32,776 nucleotides of DNA from Hydrogenophilales bacterium 12-61-10 (GCA_002279795.1 NCCT01000004.1:1-32776); one strand, 5' to 3'; positions 20,130-30,514 are shown, counted from the first letter of the stretch. Notes: generated from the letters alone by a model not told the origin. A program made the numbers and translations.

Positions 20130-21764
20130 ATGGATAATCAGCGACTGATTTTATTTATCGTCTTTTCCTTTTCGCTGCTGTTGTTGTGGGAAGCCTGGCA
20201 GGACAAAAATGCACCGGCACCGTTGCCCCCGAGTGCGATGAGTACACCCGCCGGCCAGGCGGTGCCGACACCCAGTCAGGCATTGAATGCTTCTGCACCG
20301 ACGCCTGCTCAGGCCGGGTTTGCCAAAGGCCAGCGCGCCGTGGTTGAAACCGATGTGCTGCACGCGGTCATCGATGCGAATGGCGGCGATTTGCGCCAGC
20401 TACAGTTGCTGCCCTATCGTGAAACGGACGACAGGAATCAGGTGTTTACGCTGTTCGAAGACAACCAGACCACGCCTTACATGGCGCAAAGCGGTCTGAT
20501 TGGCAAAAACCTGCCCACGCACCGCAGCCTGTTCCAGCTCAATCCCGGGACCTACCGACTGGCCGGAGGCGCCACGCAACTGGAAGTGCCGTTGACCTGG
20601 ACCGACCCGGTTACCGGTGTGCGGGTCGAGAAAACCTATGTTTTCAAGCGCGGCAGTTACGAGATTGCCGTCAGGATGCGGGTCATCAACGGGGGCACGC
20701 AGCCTGTCGATCTCACACCTTATTATCAATTGTCGCGTCATGGCGAGCCGCCACGCGGATCGCAGTTCTTCTTGCCGACCTATACCGGCGCAGCGGTTTA
20801 TACCGATGCCAAAAAATTCCAGAAAGTCGCGTTCGACAAGATCGCTGAAAACAAGGCCGAGTTCGAGAAAAACGCCGACAACGGCTGGGTCGGCATCGTA
20901 CAGCATCATTTCGTTGCGGCCTGGTTGCCCGAAGGCACGATCAAGCGCGAGTTTTATGCGCGCTCAGCCGATGGCATTTATTCCGCCGGCGTGATTCTCG
21001 CCGAAGGCCTGCTTGCGCCCGGGCAGCAAAAAACCTTCACCGTACCGCTGTATGCAGGTCCGCAAACCCAGACCGTGCTGGAACAAACCGCACCTGGTCT
21101 CGATCTGGCCCGGGACTATGGCTGGCTGACGCCGCTTGCTTTCCCCATCTTCTGGGCGCTGGACAAGATCGAGCGCATCGTCGGAAACTGGGGCTGGGCC
21201 ATCATCATTCTGACCATTTTCCTTAAACTGGCCCTGTATCCGCTGTCAGCCGCCGGCTACAAGTCGATGGCCAAAATGAAAACGCTGACGCCGCGCCTGC
21301 AAAAGCTGAAGGAAAACTACGGCGATGACCGCGCCAAGCTGCATCAGGCCATGGCCGACATGTACAAGACTGAGAAAATCAATCCGCTCGGCGGCTGTCT
21401 GCCCATCCTGATCCAGATTCCGGTCTTCATCGCCCTTTACTGGGTGTTGCTGGCCGCCGTCGAAATGCGCGGCGCACCCTGGCTTGGCTGGATTACCGAC
21501 CTGACCGCCCCGGATCCGCTTTATATCCTGCCTATCATCATGGGCATCACCTCGGTTCTGCAGGTCAAGTTGAACCCGCAACCGATGGACCCGATGCAGG
21601 CCAAGATCATGATGATCATGCCGGTAATGTTTACCGTCATGTTCGTGTTCTTCCCGTCGGGCCTGGTGCTGTACTGGGTGGTCAACAACATCCTGTCGAT
21701 CGCGCAGCAGTGGTGGATCAACAAGCAAGTCGAGGGCAGCAAGCCTGCGCCAGCCAAAGCCTGA
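20130..21764 (+). CDS. yidC: Membrane protein insertase YidC
   Basis: A 544-residue YidC of the gram-negative type, which inserts and folds proteins in the inner membrane alone or with Sec. The first membrane segment is at residues 5-21 (LILFIVFSFSLLLLWEA). A large periplasmic domain follows to about residue 345, then the conserved core starting near WAIIILTIFLKLALYPLS, with the cytoplasmic loop KLKENYGDDRAKLHQAMADMY and further membrane segments. The start MDNQRLILF is usual. It follows rnpA by 17 bases with no yidD between. A strong palindrome 46 bases after the stop is its likely terminator. Confidence 0.98.
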   Translation: MDNQRLILFIVFSFSLLLLWEAWQDKNAPAPLPPSAMSTPAGQAVPTPSQALNASAPTPAQAGFAKGQRAVVETDVLHAVIDANGGDLRQLQLLPYRETDDRNQVFTLFEDNQTTPYMAQSGLIGKNLPTHRSLFQLNPGTYRLAGGATQLEVPLTWTDPVTGVRVEKTYVFKRGSYEIAVRMRVINGGTQPVDLTPYYQLSRHGEPPRGSQFFLPTYTGAAVYTDAKKFQKVAFDKIAENKAEFEKNADNGWVGIVQHHFVAAWLPEGTIKREFYARSADGIYSAGVILAEGLLAPGQQKTFTVPLYAGPQTQTVLEQTAPGLDLARDYGWLTPLAFPIFWALDKIERIVGNWGWAIIILTIFLKLALYPLSAAGYKSMAKMKTLTPRLQKLKENYGDDRAKLHQAMADMYKTEKINPLGGCLPILIQIPVFIALYWVLLAAVEMRGAPWLGWITDLTAPDPLYILPIIMGITSVLQVKLNPQPMDPMQAKIMMIMPVMFTVMFVFFPSGLVLYWVVNNILSIAQQWWINKQVEGSKPAPAKA

Positions 21765-21810
21765 CGCAGGTGCTTGAGTCCGTGCTTTAAATCGTTGTTG
21801 TCATTCAAGG

Positions 21811-21828
21811 CCCGATGCATGCATCGGG
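21811..21828 (+). terminator. Terminator-like hairpin after yidC
   Basis: cccgatgca and tgcatcggg form a perfect 18-base palindrome, followed by tctttccattt. It lies between yidC and mnmE and would end the rpmH-rnpA-yidC transcript. The T-tract is broken by C residues, so termination may be partial. Confidence 0.65.
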
Positions 21829-21884
21829 TCTTTCCATTTGTGGCACTGTAAGGTCTTTGTCCTTCCGCCATTTTGAAACGAGCC

Positions 21885-23219
21885 ATGCGCAACTTGCCAA
21901 CCCCCGATCTGATTGCCGCCATTGCCACCGCCCCTGGGCGTGGCGGGGTGGGGGTCGTGCGGGTATCGGGGGCGGATGTTGCCGTACTGGCGGTTGCAAT
22001 GCTCGGTCGGGTGCCCGCACCGCGTCATGCGACCTTCACGCGTTTTCTCGACGCCGATGGCTCGACGCTCGATGAGGGCATTGCGCTGCTGTTTGCGGCA
22101 CCGCATTCCTTTACCGGCGAGGCCGTGCTGGAGCTGCAGGGGCATGGCGGACCGGTGGTGCTCAATCTGATTCTGCAGCGCTGCATCGAGCTCGGCGCGC
22201 GTCTGGCCGGGCCAGGCGAGTTCACGCGGCGTGCGTACCTCAACGGCAAGCTGGATCTGGCACAGGCGGAGGCGGTGGCCGATCTGATCGACGCTGCGTC
22301 GACCGAGGCGGCGCGCTCGGCGGTGCGTTCGCTGTCGGGCGCGTTTTCGGCGCGGGTGCACGAGCTGCTGGACGCGCTGACGCGGCTGCGCATGCTGGTG
22401 GAGGCGACGCTGGATTTTCCCGACGAGGAAATCGATTTTTTGAAACAGGCCGATGCGTTCGGGCGGCTCGATCGCATCGAGGCGGCGTTGGCGGGTGTGC
22501 GCAGCCAGGCGCGCCAGGGTGCGCTGCTGCGCGAAGGCTTGACGGTGGTGCTGATCGGCCAGCCGAACGTGGGCAAGTCGAGCTTGCTGAACCAGCTGGC
22601 CGGGTTCGAGGCGGCGATCGTGACCGAGATTGCCGGCACCACGCGCGACACGGTGCGCGAGGCGATCCAGATTCAGGGCGTGCCGCTGCACATCATCGAC
22701 ACGGCGGGCTTGCGCGAAACCGACGACGCGGTGGAAAAAATAGGCATCGCGCGCACCTGGGCGGCGCTGGACCAGGCCGACGTGGCGCTGCTGCTGGTCG
22801 ATGCGGCACATGGCGTGGGCGCAGACGAGCGGGCGATTCTGGCGCGCTTGCCCGCCGTGGCGCGGCTGACCCTGCACAACAAGATCGACGCCACGCACGA
22901 AGCGCCGCGCGCCACGGCCGATGAGATCTGGCTGTCTGCCAAAACCGGCGCCGGCGTCGAGATGCTGCGTGAAAAGCTGCTGGCGGCGGCGGGCTGGCAG
23001 GCGGCGGGCGAGGGCGCATTCATGGCGCGTGCGCGCCATCTCGATGCGCTGCAGCGCGCCGCGGCGCATGTGACGGCTGCGTGCGGTGCCGTCAGCCAGC
23101 TGGAGCTGTTTGCCGAGGAGCTCCGACTGGCGCAGGCGGCGCTGGCCGAGATCACGGGTGAATTCACGGCGGACGATTTGCTGGGCGAGATTTTCAGCAA
23201 ATTCTGTATCGGCAAATAA
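21885..23219 (+). CDS. mnmE: tRNA uridine-5-carboxymethylaminomethyl modification GTPase MnmE
   Basis: A 444-residue MnmE (TrmE), which with MnmG modifies the wobble uridine of certain tRNAs. The N-terminal domain begins [22 protein letters not shown], which binds the folate cofactor. The G domain sits inside the helical domain: G1 GQPNVGKS (225-232), G2 GTTRDT, G3 DTAGLRET and G4 NKID. The C-terminus ends FCIGK, with the catalytic Cys of the family. I chose ATG 21885; a TTG at 21873 in frame is less likely. It lies downstream of yidC, the common order. Confidence 0.97.
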   Translation: MRNLPTPDLIAAIATAPGRGGVGVVRVSGADVAVLAVAMLGRVPAPRHATFTRFLDADGSTLDEGIALLFAAPHSFTGEAVLELQGHGGPVVLNLILQRCIELGARLAGPGEFTRRAYLNGKLDLAQAEAVADLIDAASTEAARSAVRSLSGAFSARVHELLDALTRLRMLVEATLDFPDEEIDFLKQADAFGRLDRIEAALAGVRSQARQGALLREGLTVVLIGQPNVGKSSLLNQLAGFEAAIVTEIAGTTRDTVREAIQIQGVPLHIIDTAGLRETDDAVEKIGIARTWAALDQADVALLLVDAAHGVGADERAILARLPAVARLTLHNKIDATHEAPRATADEIWLSAKTGAGVEMLREKLLAAAGWQAAGEGAFMARARHLDALQRAAAHVTAACGAVSQLELFAEELRLAQAALAEITGEFTADDLLGEIFSKFCIGK

Positions 23220-23256
23220 ACCGGTCTGGCCGCGCGATGCGGTCTACTCCACTTTC

Positions 23257-25041
23257 ATGGGCGACGCTTTCATGCTGACCTGGCAATCGATCTACGCCGA
23301 AATCCGCACCTATCGAAGCCGTCTCGCGCAGGCCAATTTCATCGCGTTGCTGGCGGTGATGGCGGCGGTGCCGGTGCCGCTGTTGCTGCCCTTGATGGTC
23401 GACGAGGTGCTGCTGCAGCACCCCGCCGGCTTCGTCGCCCGCATTGCGGGCTGGACGCCGGCTGCCTGGCACGGGCCGGTGCTGTTCATTGGTGCAGCGC
23501 TGCTGTTGACGGTGGTGCTGCGGCTGGCTTCGATCCTGCTGAATGTGTGGCAGGGGCGAACGTTTTCGCTGCTGGCGAAGGCGGTGGTCTACCGTATCCG
23601 GGTGCAGATGCTGAACCGGCTGTCGAAGATTGCGCTGTCGGAATTTGAAACGGTGGGCGCCGGGCGCGTGACCTCGCACTTCGTGACCGACCTCAACGCG
23701 ATCGACAGCTTTCTTGGCGCGTCGATATCCGGCCTGGTGGTGTCGGTGCTCACGCTCATCGGCGTGGCAGCGGTGTTGTTCTGGATGCACTGGCAGCTGG
23801 CGCTGTTCATCCTGTTGCTCAATCCGCTGGTGATCCTGTTTTCCACCCGGCTCGGCAAGCGGGTCAAGGACCTGAAGAAATACGAGAACCGCGCGTTCGA
23901 AGTATTTCAGGATGCGCTCGCCGAAACGCTCGACGCGCTGACGCAAATTCGCGCGATGAACCGCGAGAAGCATTACCTTGCGCGCGTCACCGAGCGCGCG
24001 GCCGATATCCGCCGGCATGCCGCCGCATTCGCCTGGAAATCGGACGCGATGAGCCGGATTTCCTTCTTCGTTTTTCTGGCGGGGTTCGATGTTTTTCGCG
24101 CGCTGGCGATGCTGATGGTGGTGTATTCCAATCTCAGCATCGGCGAGATGCTGGCGGTGTTCGGCTACCTGTGGTTCATGATGACGCCGGTGCAGGAACT
24201 GGTGAACATGCAGTATTCGTGGTTTGCCGCCCATGCAGCGCTGGGGCGGATCAACGCGCTGCTCGGCTTGAAGGACGAACCCGCTCACCCGGCGCGGCTG
24301 AATCCCTTTGCGGGCCGGTTGACGGTTGGCGTAACGCTGCGGCACGTGAGCTTTTCCTACGAGGAAAACGGCGAGAGCGTGCTCGACGACGTCAGCCTCG
24401 CGGTTGCACCGGGCGAGAAAGTCGCGCTGGTAGGGGCGTCGGGTGGCGGCAAGTCGACGCTGGTGCAGGCCTTGCTGGGCTTGTATCCGGTGAAAGCCGG
24501 GCAGATTGCGTATGGCGATGCGCCGGTCACCGACATCGGCTGGGAGACGGTGCGCGAGCATGTGGGGGTGGTGTTGCAGCACCCGGTTTTGTTCAACGAC
24601 AGTGTCCGCGCCAATCTCACGCTCGGCCGCGAGGCGGACGATGCCACGCTGTGGCAGGCGCTGGACATCGCACAGATGAAAGACGTGATAGCCAGCCTGC
24701 CGCACGGGCTCGACACGATGGTGGGACGGCAGGGCGTGCGGCTGTCGGGCGGCCAGCGGCAACGCCTGGCCATTGCGCGGATGATCGTCGCCAACCCGCG
24801 CATCGTGATTCTCGACGAAGCCACCTCGGCGCTCGACAGCGCCACCGAGCACCAGCTGCATCAGGCAATGCACGCGTTTCTGGCCGGCCGCACCACGCTC
24901 ATCATTGCGCACCGGTTATCCGCAGTGCGCGAGGCCGACCGCATTCTGGTATTTGAAAATGGCCGCGTGGTGGAGGAAGGCGGGCACGACGAACTGATCG
25001 AGCGCGGCGGCTTGTATCGCAAGCTGTATCAGCCGGCCTGA
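23257..25041 (+). CDS. MsbA-like ABC exporter (fused membrane and ATPase domains)
   Basis: About 594 residues. The N-terminal half holds about six membrane segments of the type I exporter fold (for example FIALLAVMAAVPVPLLLPLMV and GLVVSVLTLIGVAAVLFWM). The C-terminal ATPase has Walker A GASGGGKST (about 393-401), signature LSGGQ (496-500), Walker B IVILDEA (516-522) and H-loop IIAHRLS. Such half-transporters work as homodimers and export lipids, drugs or peptides; the substrate cannot be read from sequence. The start is uncertain between ATG 23257 and ATG 23272, both with weak ribosome-binding sites. It begins 37 bases after mnmE and may be cotranscribed with it. Confidence 0.9.
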   Translation: MGDAFMLTWQSIYAEIRTYRSRLAQANFIALLAVMAAVPVPLLLPLMVDEVLLQHPAGFVARIAGWTPAAWHGPVLFIGAALLLTVVLRLASILLNVWQGRTFSLLAKAVVYRIRVQMLNRLSKIALSEFETVGAGRVTSHFVTDLNAIDSFLGASISGLVVSVLTLIGVAAVLFWMHWQLALFILLLNPLVILFSTRLGKRVKDLKKYENRAFEVFQDALAETLDALTQIRAMNREKHYLARVTERAADIRRHAAAFAWKSDAMSRISFFVFLAGFDVFRALAMLMVVYSNLSIGEMLAVFGYLWFMMTPVQELVNMQYSWFAAHAALGRINALLGLKDEPAHPARLNPFAGRLTVGVTLRHVSFSYEENGESVLDDVSLAVAPGEKVALVGASGGGKSTLVQALLGLYPVKAGQIAYGDAPVTDIGWETVREHVGVVLQHPVLFNDSVRANLTLGREADDATLWQALDIAQMKDVIASLPHGLDTMVGRQGVRLSGGQRQRLAIARMIVANPRIVILDEATSALDSATEHQLHQAMHAFLAGRTTLIIAHRLSAVREADRILVFENGRVVEEGGHDELIERGGLYRKLYQPA

Positions 25042-25114
25042 CCTGGATTTCGGGGTTGCAGTCGCGGCCTGTTGCCGGCGGTTAAAAAGCCGTCACAAAA
25101 TCAGTGTTTTCTGA

Positions 25115-25431
25115 TATACTGCGCAGCGTTGTGCATACAGCAAGTGGGCAGGCAAAGTTTAACTGCCGTGCCTCGGGACTGTTCTCACAGCCCCATCGTC
25201 TTCGACCTCTCTTTTGTACTGTTCGCACCTTGCGGGCAGTGACAAGTCTTGTGGTTGGCGCCGATGTGATCGACGCGACCCGTGGGCGTTCATGGATTGA
25301 TCCTTCAGGATTCAGCCATCCAAACGCCGCTTCTATATCCGGTTCGTATATTTGACCTGTCTGGTTTCGGACGGGTCTGGATAGCGCGTTTTTGTGGCCT
25401 ATGGCCGGTGCGCTCATTAAAAAGGTTAGTC
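25115..25431 (+). promoter_or_regulatory. Long 5' leader of the DEAD-box helicase gene, with probable promoter
   Basis: The 390 bases between the ABC exporter and the helicase hold no convincing gene. A -10-like TGATATACT occurs at 25112-25120 with a weak -35 (gtcaca, 25092-25097). If used, it leaves a leader of about 300 bases before the ATG at 25432. Long leaders are known on cold-induced RNA-helicase and cold-shock genes, where they control translation or decay. The promoter and the leader role are inferred. Confidence 0.4.
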
Positions 25432-27054
25432 ATGCAATTTTCCGATCTGGGTCTTGACCCCATCATCCTCAATGCTGTTTCAGGCGCCGGTTACACGACC
25501 GCTACGCCGGTGCAACAGCTCGCCATTCCCGCTGCCATGAACGGCAGCGATTTGCTGGTGTCGTCGCACACCGGCAGCGGCAAGACCGCTGCGTTCCTGC
25601 TGCCGTCGTTGCAGCGTCTGCTGACCGAATCGCCCAGCAAGAGCATCGGCCCGCGCGTGCTGGTGTTGACCCCGACGCGTGAACTGGCGCTGCAGGTTGA
25701 AAAGGCCGCGATCACTTACGGTAGCGGGCTGCGCCGTTTCCGCACCGCCTGCCTGGTGGGTGGCGCACCGTATGGCCTGCAGCTCAAGCGTTTGAGCCAG
25801 CCGGTTGACGTGGTGGTGGCGACGCCCGGTCGTCTGATCGATCACCTGGAGCGCGGCAAGATCGACTTTTCGCGCATTGAAGTGCTGGTGCTGGACGAAG
25901 CCGACCGCATGCTCGACATGGGTTTTGTCGACGACATCCAGGCTATCGCCAAGCGCTGCCCGACCGATCGTCAGACGCTGCTGTTTTCGGCCACGCTCGA
26001 CGGCGTGGTGGGCAACCTGGCGCGTGAACTGACGCGCAACGCCGAGCGCATCGAAATCGCGGCCGTTCCGCATACCGAATCCAAAATCGAACAGCGCCTG
26101 CTGTACACCGACAACATGGACCACAAACAGCGTCTGCTGGATGCCCTGTTGCGCGATGTCGACATGACGCAGGCCATCGTGTTCGCTGCCACCAAGCGCA
26201 GTGCAGAAGAGCTGTCCGACATGCTGTCCGAAAGCGGCTTTGCTTCGGATTCGCTGCACGGCGATATGCAGCAGAGCGCGCGCAACCGTTCGCTGCAGCG
26301 CCTGCGTGAAGGCCGTACCAAGGTGCTGGTCGCGACTGACGTCGCCGCACGCGGCATCGACGTCGCCGGCATCAGCCATGTGATCAACTTCGACCTGCCG
26401 CGTCAGGCCGAAGACTACGTGCACCGCATCGGCCGTACCGGTCGTGCCGGCCGCACCGGTATCGCAGTGAGCTTTGCCGGCATGCGCGAAGGCGGTCTGG
26501 TGAAAAACATCGAGCGCTATACCGGCAACCGGATCGAAATTCACACCCTGCCGGGTCTGGAGCCGCAGCAGCGTCCGCAGAGCGGAGGGGGTCGTCCGGC
26601 TGGCAATGGTCGTCCGCGCACCAGCAACGGCGGCAATCGCAGCACCGGCGGTTTTGGTGAAAAACGCAGCTTTGGCGGCGGCGAGCGCAATCACTCGGCG
26701 GGCGGCTACGGCGCGCCACGCAACGAAGGTGCGCCGCGTGCGTACGGCGATCGTCCGCCGCGTGGCGACAGCCAGGACAACCGTGATCGTGGTGCACGCA
26801 GCGAGCGCCCCGCAGGCGATCGTCCGCGTTCGGATGCGCCTCCGCGTGGCAATCGTTTCGATAACGCTGCGCGTGGCTCGTTCGACAAGGCGCCGCGCAC
26901 CTTTGCGCCGCGTGAAGGCAACCGTCTCGAACCTGAGCGCGCACCGCGTCCCGATGTCGACGGCAACAGCGTCGAGTACTGGAAAAAGCGCGAGACCGAA
27001 GCCAAGGCGCGGCCCCAGGCGCGTGCCTATGGCGACCGTCCTGCGCGCAGCGCA
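25432..27054 (+). CDS. rhlE: DEAD-box RNA helicase, RhlE type, C-terminus lost at the junction
   Basis: An ATP-dependent RNA helicase. The Q motif region is GYTTATPVQQLAIP, followed by motif I SHTGSGKT (45-52), Ia PTRELALQ, II DEAD (155-158), III SAT, V TDVAARGID and VI HRIGRTGR (331-338). A tail of over 170 residues is rich in Arg, Gly, Asn and Pro and repeats AYGDRP; such tails bind RNA. About 541 codons are native. After about position 27,054 the frame runs on to 27264 in unrelated sequence that is the back of another gene, so the true C-terminus is missing. I chose ATG 25432 since MQFSDLGLDPIIL is the family start. The rhlE name is by similarity; a DeaD/CsdA-like relative is possible. Confidence 0.88.
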
Positions 27055-27059
27055 AACCA

Positions 27060-29129
27060 GTCAGAGAGCACGAGACCCTTCACAGGCCTCGCCAGCATCA
27101 TCCACAGATTCTCCTTCAAAATGGCGGGAGCCATGCTGATCCGCTGCATCGGCGAGACACGATCCTGCTGCAGGATGGATTCTGCTGTGCTCTCAGCGCC
27201 CAAGGGAGCGACCTGCCCACGCTCCCAGCTCAGCGGCAGCATGCCAAAGACTCCCATCTCATGACCATGCGCAGCTCTCATGGCGAACTGCTGGTCCATA
27301 CAAAGGCCCGCCATGAGCGGATCGCGCGAGTCCATGCTCTGATCGCCAATATTCATGACGGCGCTGAAGGCACCCGCCTTGGAAGGCTGACGCACCGATG
27401 GATGGTGCATGACCCAGGTCTCAGCACGATCCTGCTTACGCCTCTCGTAGGAACGATACCAAGCTTCATTCACAGCCTTCCAGCCGTTGCCCTCAGACCA
27501 AAACCACCGGTAATATTTCAAGATCGGATGCTCGTCCGGTATCATGCGGTCCTTTGGAAAGCCGGGCAGCTTTTGCCAATCCACCGCATCGCCCTGAACA
27601 TCGGCGGGTATTTCCTGCCCGCTGAATTTGCGGTAGGCGTCAGCCTCCGGCGTACTGAAACCCGGCTGCGTCCCTACACGTGCCGACGAGCCCAGCAAGA
27701 CCCCGGTCCAAGCGTTGCTGTATCTGTAATAAAGCGTGAACATATTTCCACACGCCCCCATAAGATTGGCCGCCTCAGGGTGGGCTGCGTTGATCTCAGG
27801 TGGAGAGTACTCATTACCATCTCGACCCACTTTGCGGAAGCCCCGGCTGAGCATCAGCGGGGCATAATCAAGCGCCGCAACAGAACGAAGCCCCGAAAGC
27901 AGACCCGCTTCGAGTTTGGGCCTCACCACCAGTGGTCGGGATTTATTGGCGGTGCCCAGATAGGGAGCGTCATCACTGCTGATGCCTGCCCAATAGGTGC
28001 AGGCCAGCGGCTGCAACTGGGGTAAATCAGACTCAGCCGCGCCGTCCATGACCACCGGTAGCATCTGGCTGCGTCTGCCCACGATCTGATACTCCAGCAT
28101 GCGGCTGACGCGATTGCTGCCCTTGCCCATAACCACCTCCAGGGTGTAAGTTCCAAGCTTGAGCGAAGTGTCAGGTCCGAACTCATTCACATTGGCGGCT
28201 CCAGGTGCCAGATCGGGGAAAATGAACGTCTGCTCCATGCCATCGGTAATGAACGTCATGTTGGCTCCACTCAGAGGCTGTGTGCGCAGATTGGTGCAGG
28301 TGATCTTCATCGGCCACGGGCGCTCCATCCGCTCCCACACGTGCGAGGTGCTGTTGATCTCCAGGGCAAACGCGGCAAACCCACGCACACCAGAGCATAA
28401 GCGCACCTCGTCAATGACGCCCGTGAAGGCTGCTGCGCCTCCAAGGGTGCTGCCAAAGCAGAGCGGCTGCCCGCCTGGCTGCACTGCCCCGCAGCGCTCG
28501 ACAAACGCCTCGCCCACACACTGTGAATCGGCATAGAAGACCACTCTGCCAGCAGCATCATAGGTGAAAGACAGATGCCGCCACACATCCACAGGCAGCG
28601 CCAATGGCTCCGAAACAAACTCTTTAACATACGATCCAAAACCAAGCCTGACCACCATCTGCCGCAGGCCACGCTCATTCGCCGGGAGCAGGTTCCAGCA
28701 GAAATCCTCCATATGTGTTCCCTGCTTGTCCAACAGGCAGGCTGTTTGCTGCAGCGGTGAGTTGCCGGAAAGCTTCACCCACATTTCGGCCGAAAAGGCC
28801 CCCTGCGGTGAATAGTGTGGCTTGGCCACAGCCAGCCTAGTGTCTGCACCGCACCTGAGTCCGCCACCAAAGCGCCCGTCCGGAACCAGATTCGCCCGGT
28901 TCAGCGCCAGTTGCGCTCCATGCCCGGAAGCATCTGCCAGCGGCAGTTCGTCAAACTTCCAGCAGCCCAGCACATGCAGCCCGGTGGCATCCAGATTGGC
29001 GTAGCTTTCCTCCCAAGGGTCTTGCAACGGCAGCGCTCCGTGCGCGCTGAGGCAGACCCCGACGAGGACCAGATGAGGCAGAATGGCAAAGCGGAGGCAC
29101 ATGGGACGCGAGGCAAGCAATGCTTTCAC
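27060..29129 (-). CDS. Secreted protein with LamG/concanavalin-like domain, 3' end lost at the junction
   Basis: About 690 residues remain. A signal peptide is at the N-terminus (LPHLVLVGVCLSAHGA). Residues about 57-250 look like a LamG/concanavalin A-like lectin domain: GCWKFDE, FSAEMWVKLSG, WRHLSFTYDAAGRVVFYADS and VIDEVRLCSG. A beta-rich middle part and a C-terminal part with FWSEGNGWKAVNEAWYRSYERRK follow, which might be a glycosidase-like barrel; I cannot name it. The last residues before the stop at 27027 come from the DEAD-box helicase region, so the end is not native. Its ATG overlaps the stop of the beta-helix gene (ATGA), so the two are cotranscribed. The style is that of Verrucomicrobia/Planctomycetes polysaccharide-related proteins. 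Confidence 0.65.
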
Positions 29130-30514
29130 TGGGCTCCCAGATTGCGCTGTCCCTCTGCAGGCAGATCCTCCATCTGCTGATGGCGAATATAACGCCGCAG
29201 CACTGTAGGCAGTCCTGCAGGCAGATCAGAAGCGGCACCAAAGCAAGGCGACATCGAAGCAAGGGTGAAATCCTGATCTTTCAATGACACAAAGCCTGGA
29301 TCAGCCCCCTGTTCGGAAGCAGCCAGCGTTTCAATTTTCCCAGTGAACTCGTCCACACTGGGCACCCAGCCCTGGGTGAGCCAGTTTTTGCCGAGTTTCA
29401 GCAGACCCAACTTGCACATCAGGGACAGGAATTTTCCTTTTGAAGATGCGTGCAGGACGTTGCTAAAACACTCTACCGTCTCCTCTTCCGAAGACAAACG
29501 AAACAGCGCAATGGGCTGGCTTCGCGTGGAGACAACTGTGTTGTGGTAGAAGTAAAGGACGCCTTTGCGATACCCGGCGGTCTTCCCGCTGTCGCCGCCA
29601 TAGTGAACGATCTGATTGTTTCCGTCCCCCTCGCGCTCGATGATCACATTCCCATAGACATGGGTCTGGCGGTAGGCCGGGGAAGCGTTGAGCACGGGGT
29701 TTCCGGTGGCATCCACCAGATCAAGCTGTCGGTTGCCGCCCTCGATCCAGTTATAGGATACAACCAGCCCTGCGGAGCGGTCTTTGAGATTGTTCCCAGC
29801 ACATCCTTCCCGCAGCGGTCCAAAGTGATTCCCCTCAAAGACGATGCCATCGCACTCCGTATAAGCATTATGCTCGGTGATGGTACCCGGATTGCCATTG
29901 TCGTAGAGGTGGCAGCGCTCCACCCGCACACTCTTAGATTTCGCGCTGACCATGAGACCGTTGCTGCTGTCATGCAAAACAAGGTTGCGCAGCACCAAAT
30001 GGTCCACGATCTCCACATGCACACTGGCGGCATCCTTGCTGTAGGCGGTGACCCCACGTCGGCCTTTGAAAGTGAAGGGAGCCCTGCCACCGCGAATGTC
30101 TAGGTTCTCCAAAACAAGGTGCCCGGGAATTGCCACAGCCGTCGCATTGGAGCCGCCAATCTTCACGACGCCGCGCTCCTGGCCCCAGTAGTTCAACTGC
30201 GCATGCGTCGTTGCATCCTGACCGTCGATCACCGGCAGTTGCCCTTCCGGTCCAGGCACGCCACTTATGATGATCGGCTTTGCCTCGGTGCCGCGACAGC
30301 TCAGCACCCACTTTTCATGGTAGGGTTGTGCCCGCCAGTGAATGCGCACCACATCCCCGGCAGCCAATTTCTCCCAAGGCACCGACCCGATGTCAGCAAA
30401 CCCCTTGGGCGAACCGACATCATAGACCGCCGCCTCCACCCAATCGGCAGCCAGCAAGCCTCCTGAAAAAGCAATCAACCGGAGGAAACTGGGGAGGCAA
30501 TCCAAGGGACGCAT
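29126..30514 (-). CDS. Secreted right-handed parallel beta-helix protein (pectate-lyase fold)
   Basis: About 462 residues. The chosen ATG at 30514 gives MRPLDCLPSFLRLIAFSGGLLAADWVEA, a signal peptide; an upstream in-frame start at 30580 is less likely. The body has repeated strands of the beta-helix kind: HLVLENLDIRGG, HLVLRNLVLHDSSNGLMVSA, SVRVERCHLYDN and GIVFEGNHFGP. This fold occurs in polysaccharide lyases, but no catalytic residues could be identified with confidence. It overlaps the LamG protein gene by 4 bases, so both are probably secreted together for carbohydrate work. Substrate unknown. Confidence 0.7.
   Translation of the reverse strand: MRPLDCLPSFLRLIAFSGGLLAADWVEAAVYDVGSPKGFADIGSVPWEKLAAGDVVRIHWRAQPYHEKWVLSCRGTEAKPIIISGVPGPEGQLPVIDGQDATTHAQLNYWGQERGVVKIGGSNATAVAIPGHLVLENLDIRGGRAPFTFKGRRGVTAYSKDAASVHVEIVDHLVLRNLVLHDSSNGLMVSAKSKSVRVERCHLYDNGNPGTITEHNAYTECDGIVFEGNHFGPLREGCAGNNLKDRSAGLVVSYNWIEGGNRQLDLVDATGNPVLNASPAYRQTHVYGNVIIEREGDGNNQIVHYGGDSGKTAGYRKGVLYFYHNTVVSTRSQPIALFRLSSEEETVECFSNVLHASSKGKFLSLMCKLGLLKLGKNWLTQGWVPSVDEFTGKIETLAASEQGADPGFVSLKDQDFTLASMSPCFGAASDLPAGLPTVLRRYIRHQQMEDLPAEGQRNLGAQ

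Noticed and set aside
21801-23069. 422-codon open frame on the minus strand opposite mnmE
   Set aside because: Arg/Gln-rich with no recognisable family; mnmE on the other strand is certain.
23194-24912. 572-codon open frame on the minus strand opposite the ABC exporter
   Set aside because: Composition is rich in His, Arg and Gln without any domain, as expected for the back of a high-GC gene. The + strand has all the ABC motifs.
25480-26694. 404-codon open frame on the minus strand opposite the DEAD-box helicase
   Set aside because: Antisense shadow; all helicase motifs are on the + strand.
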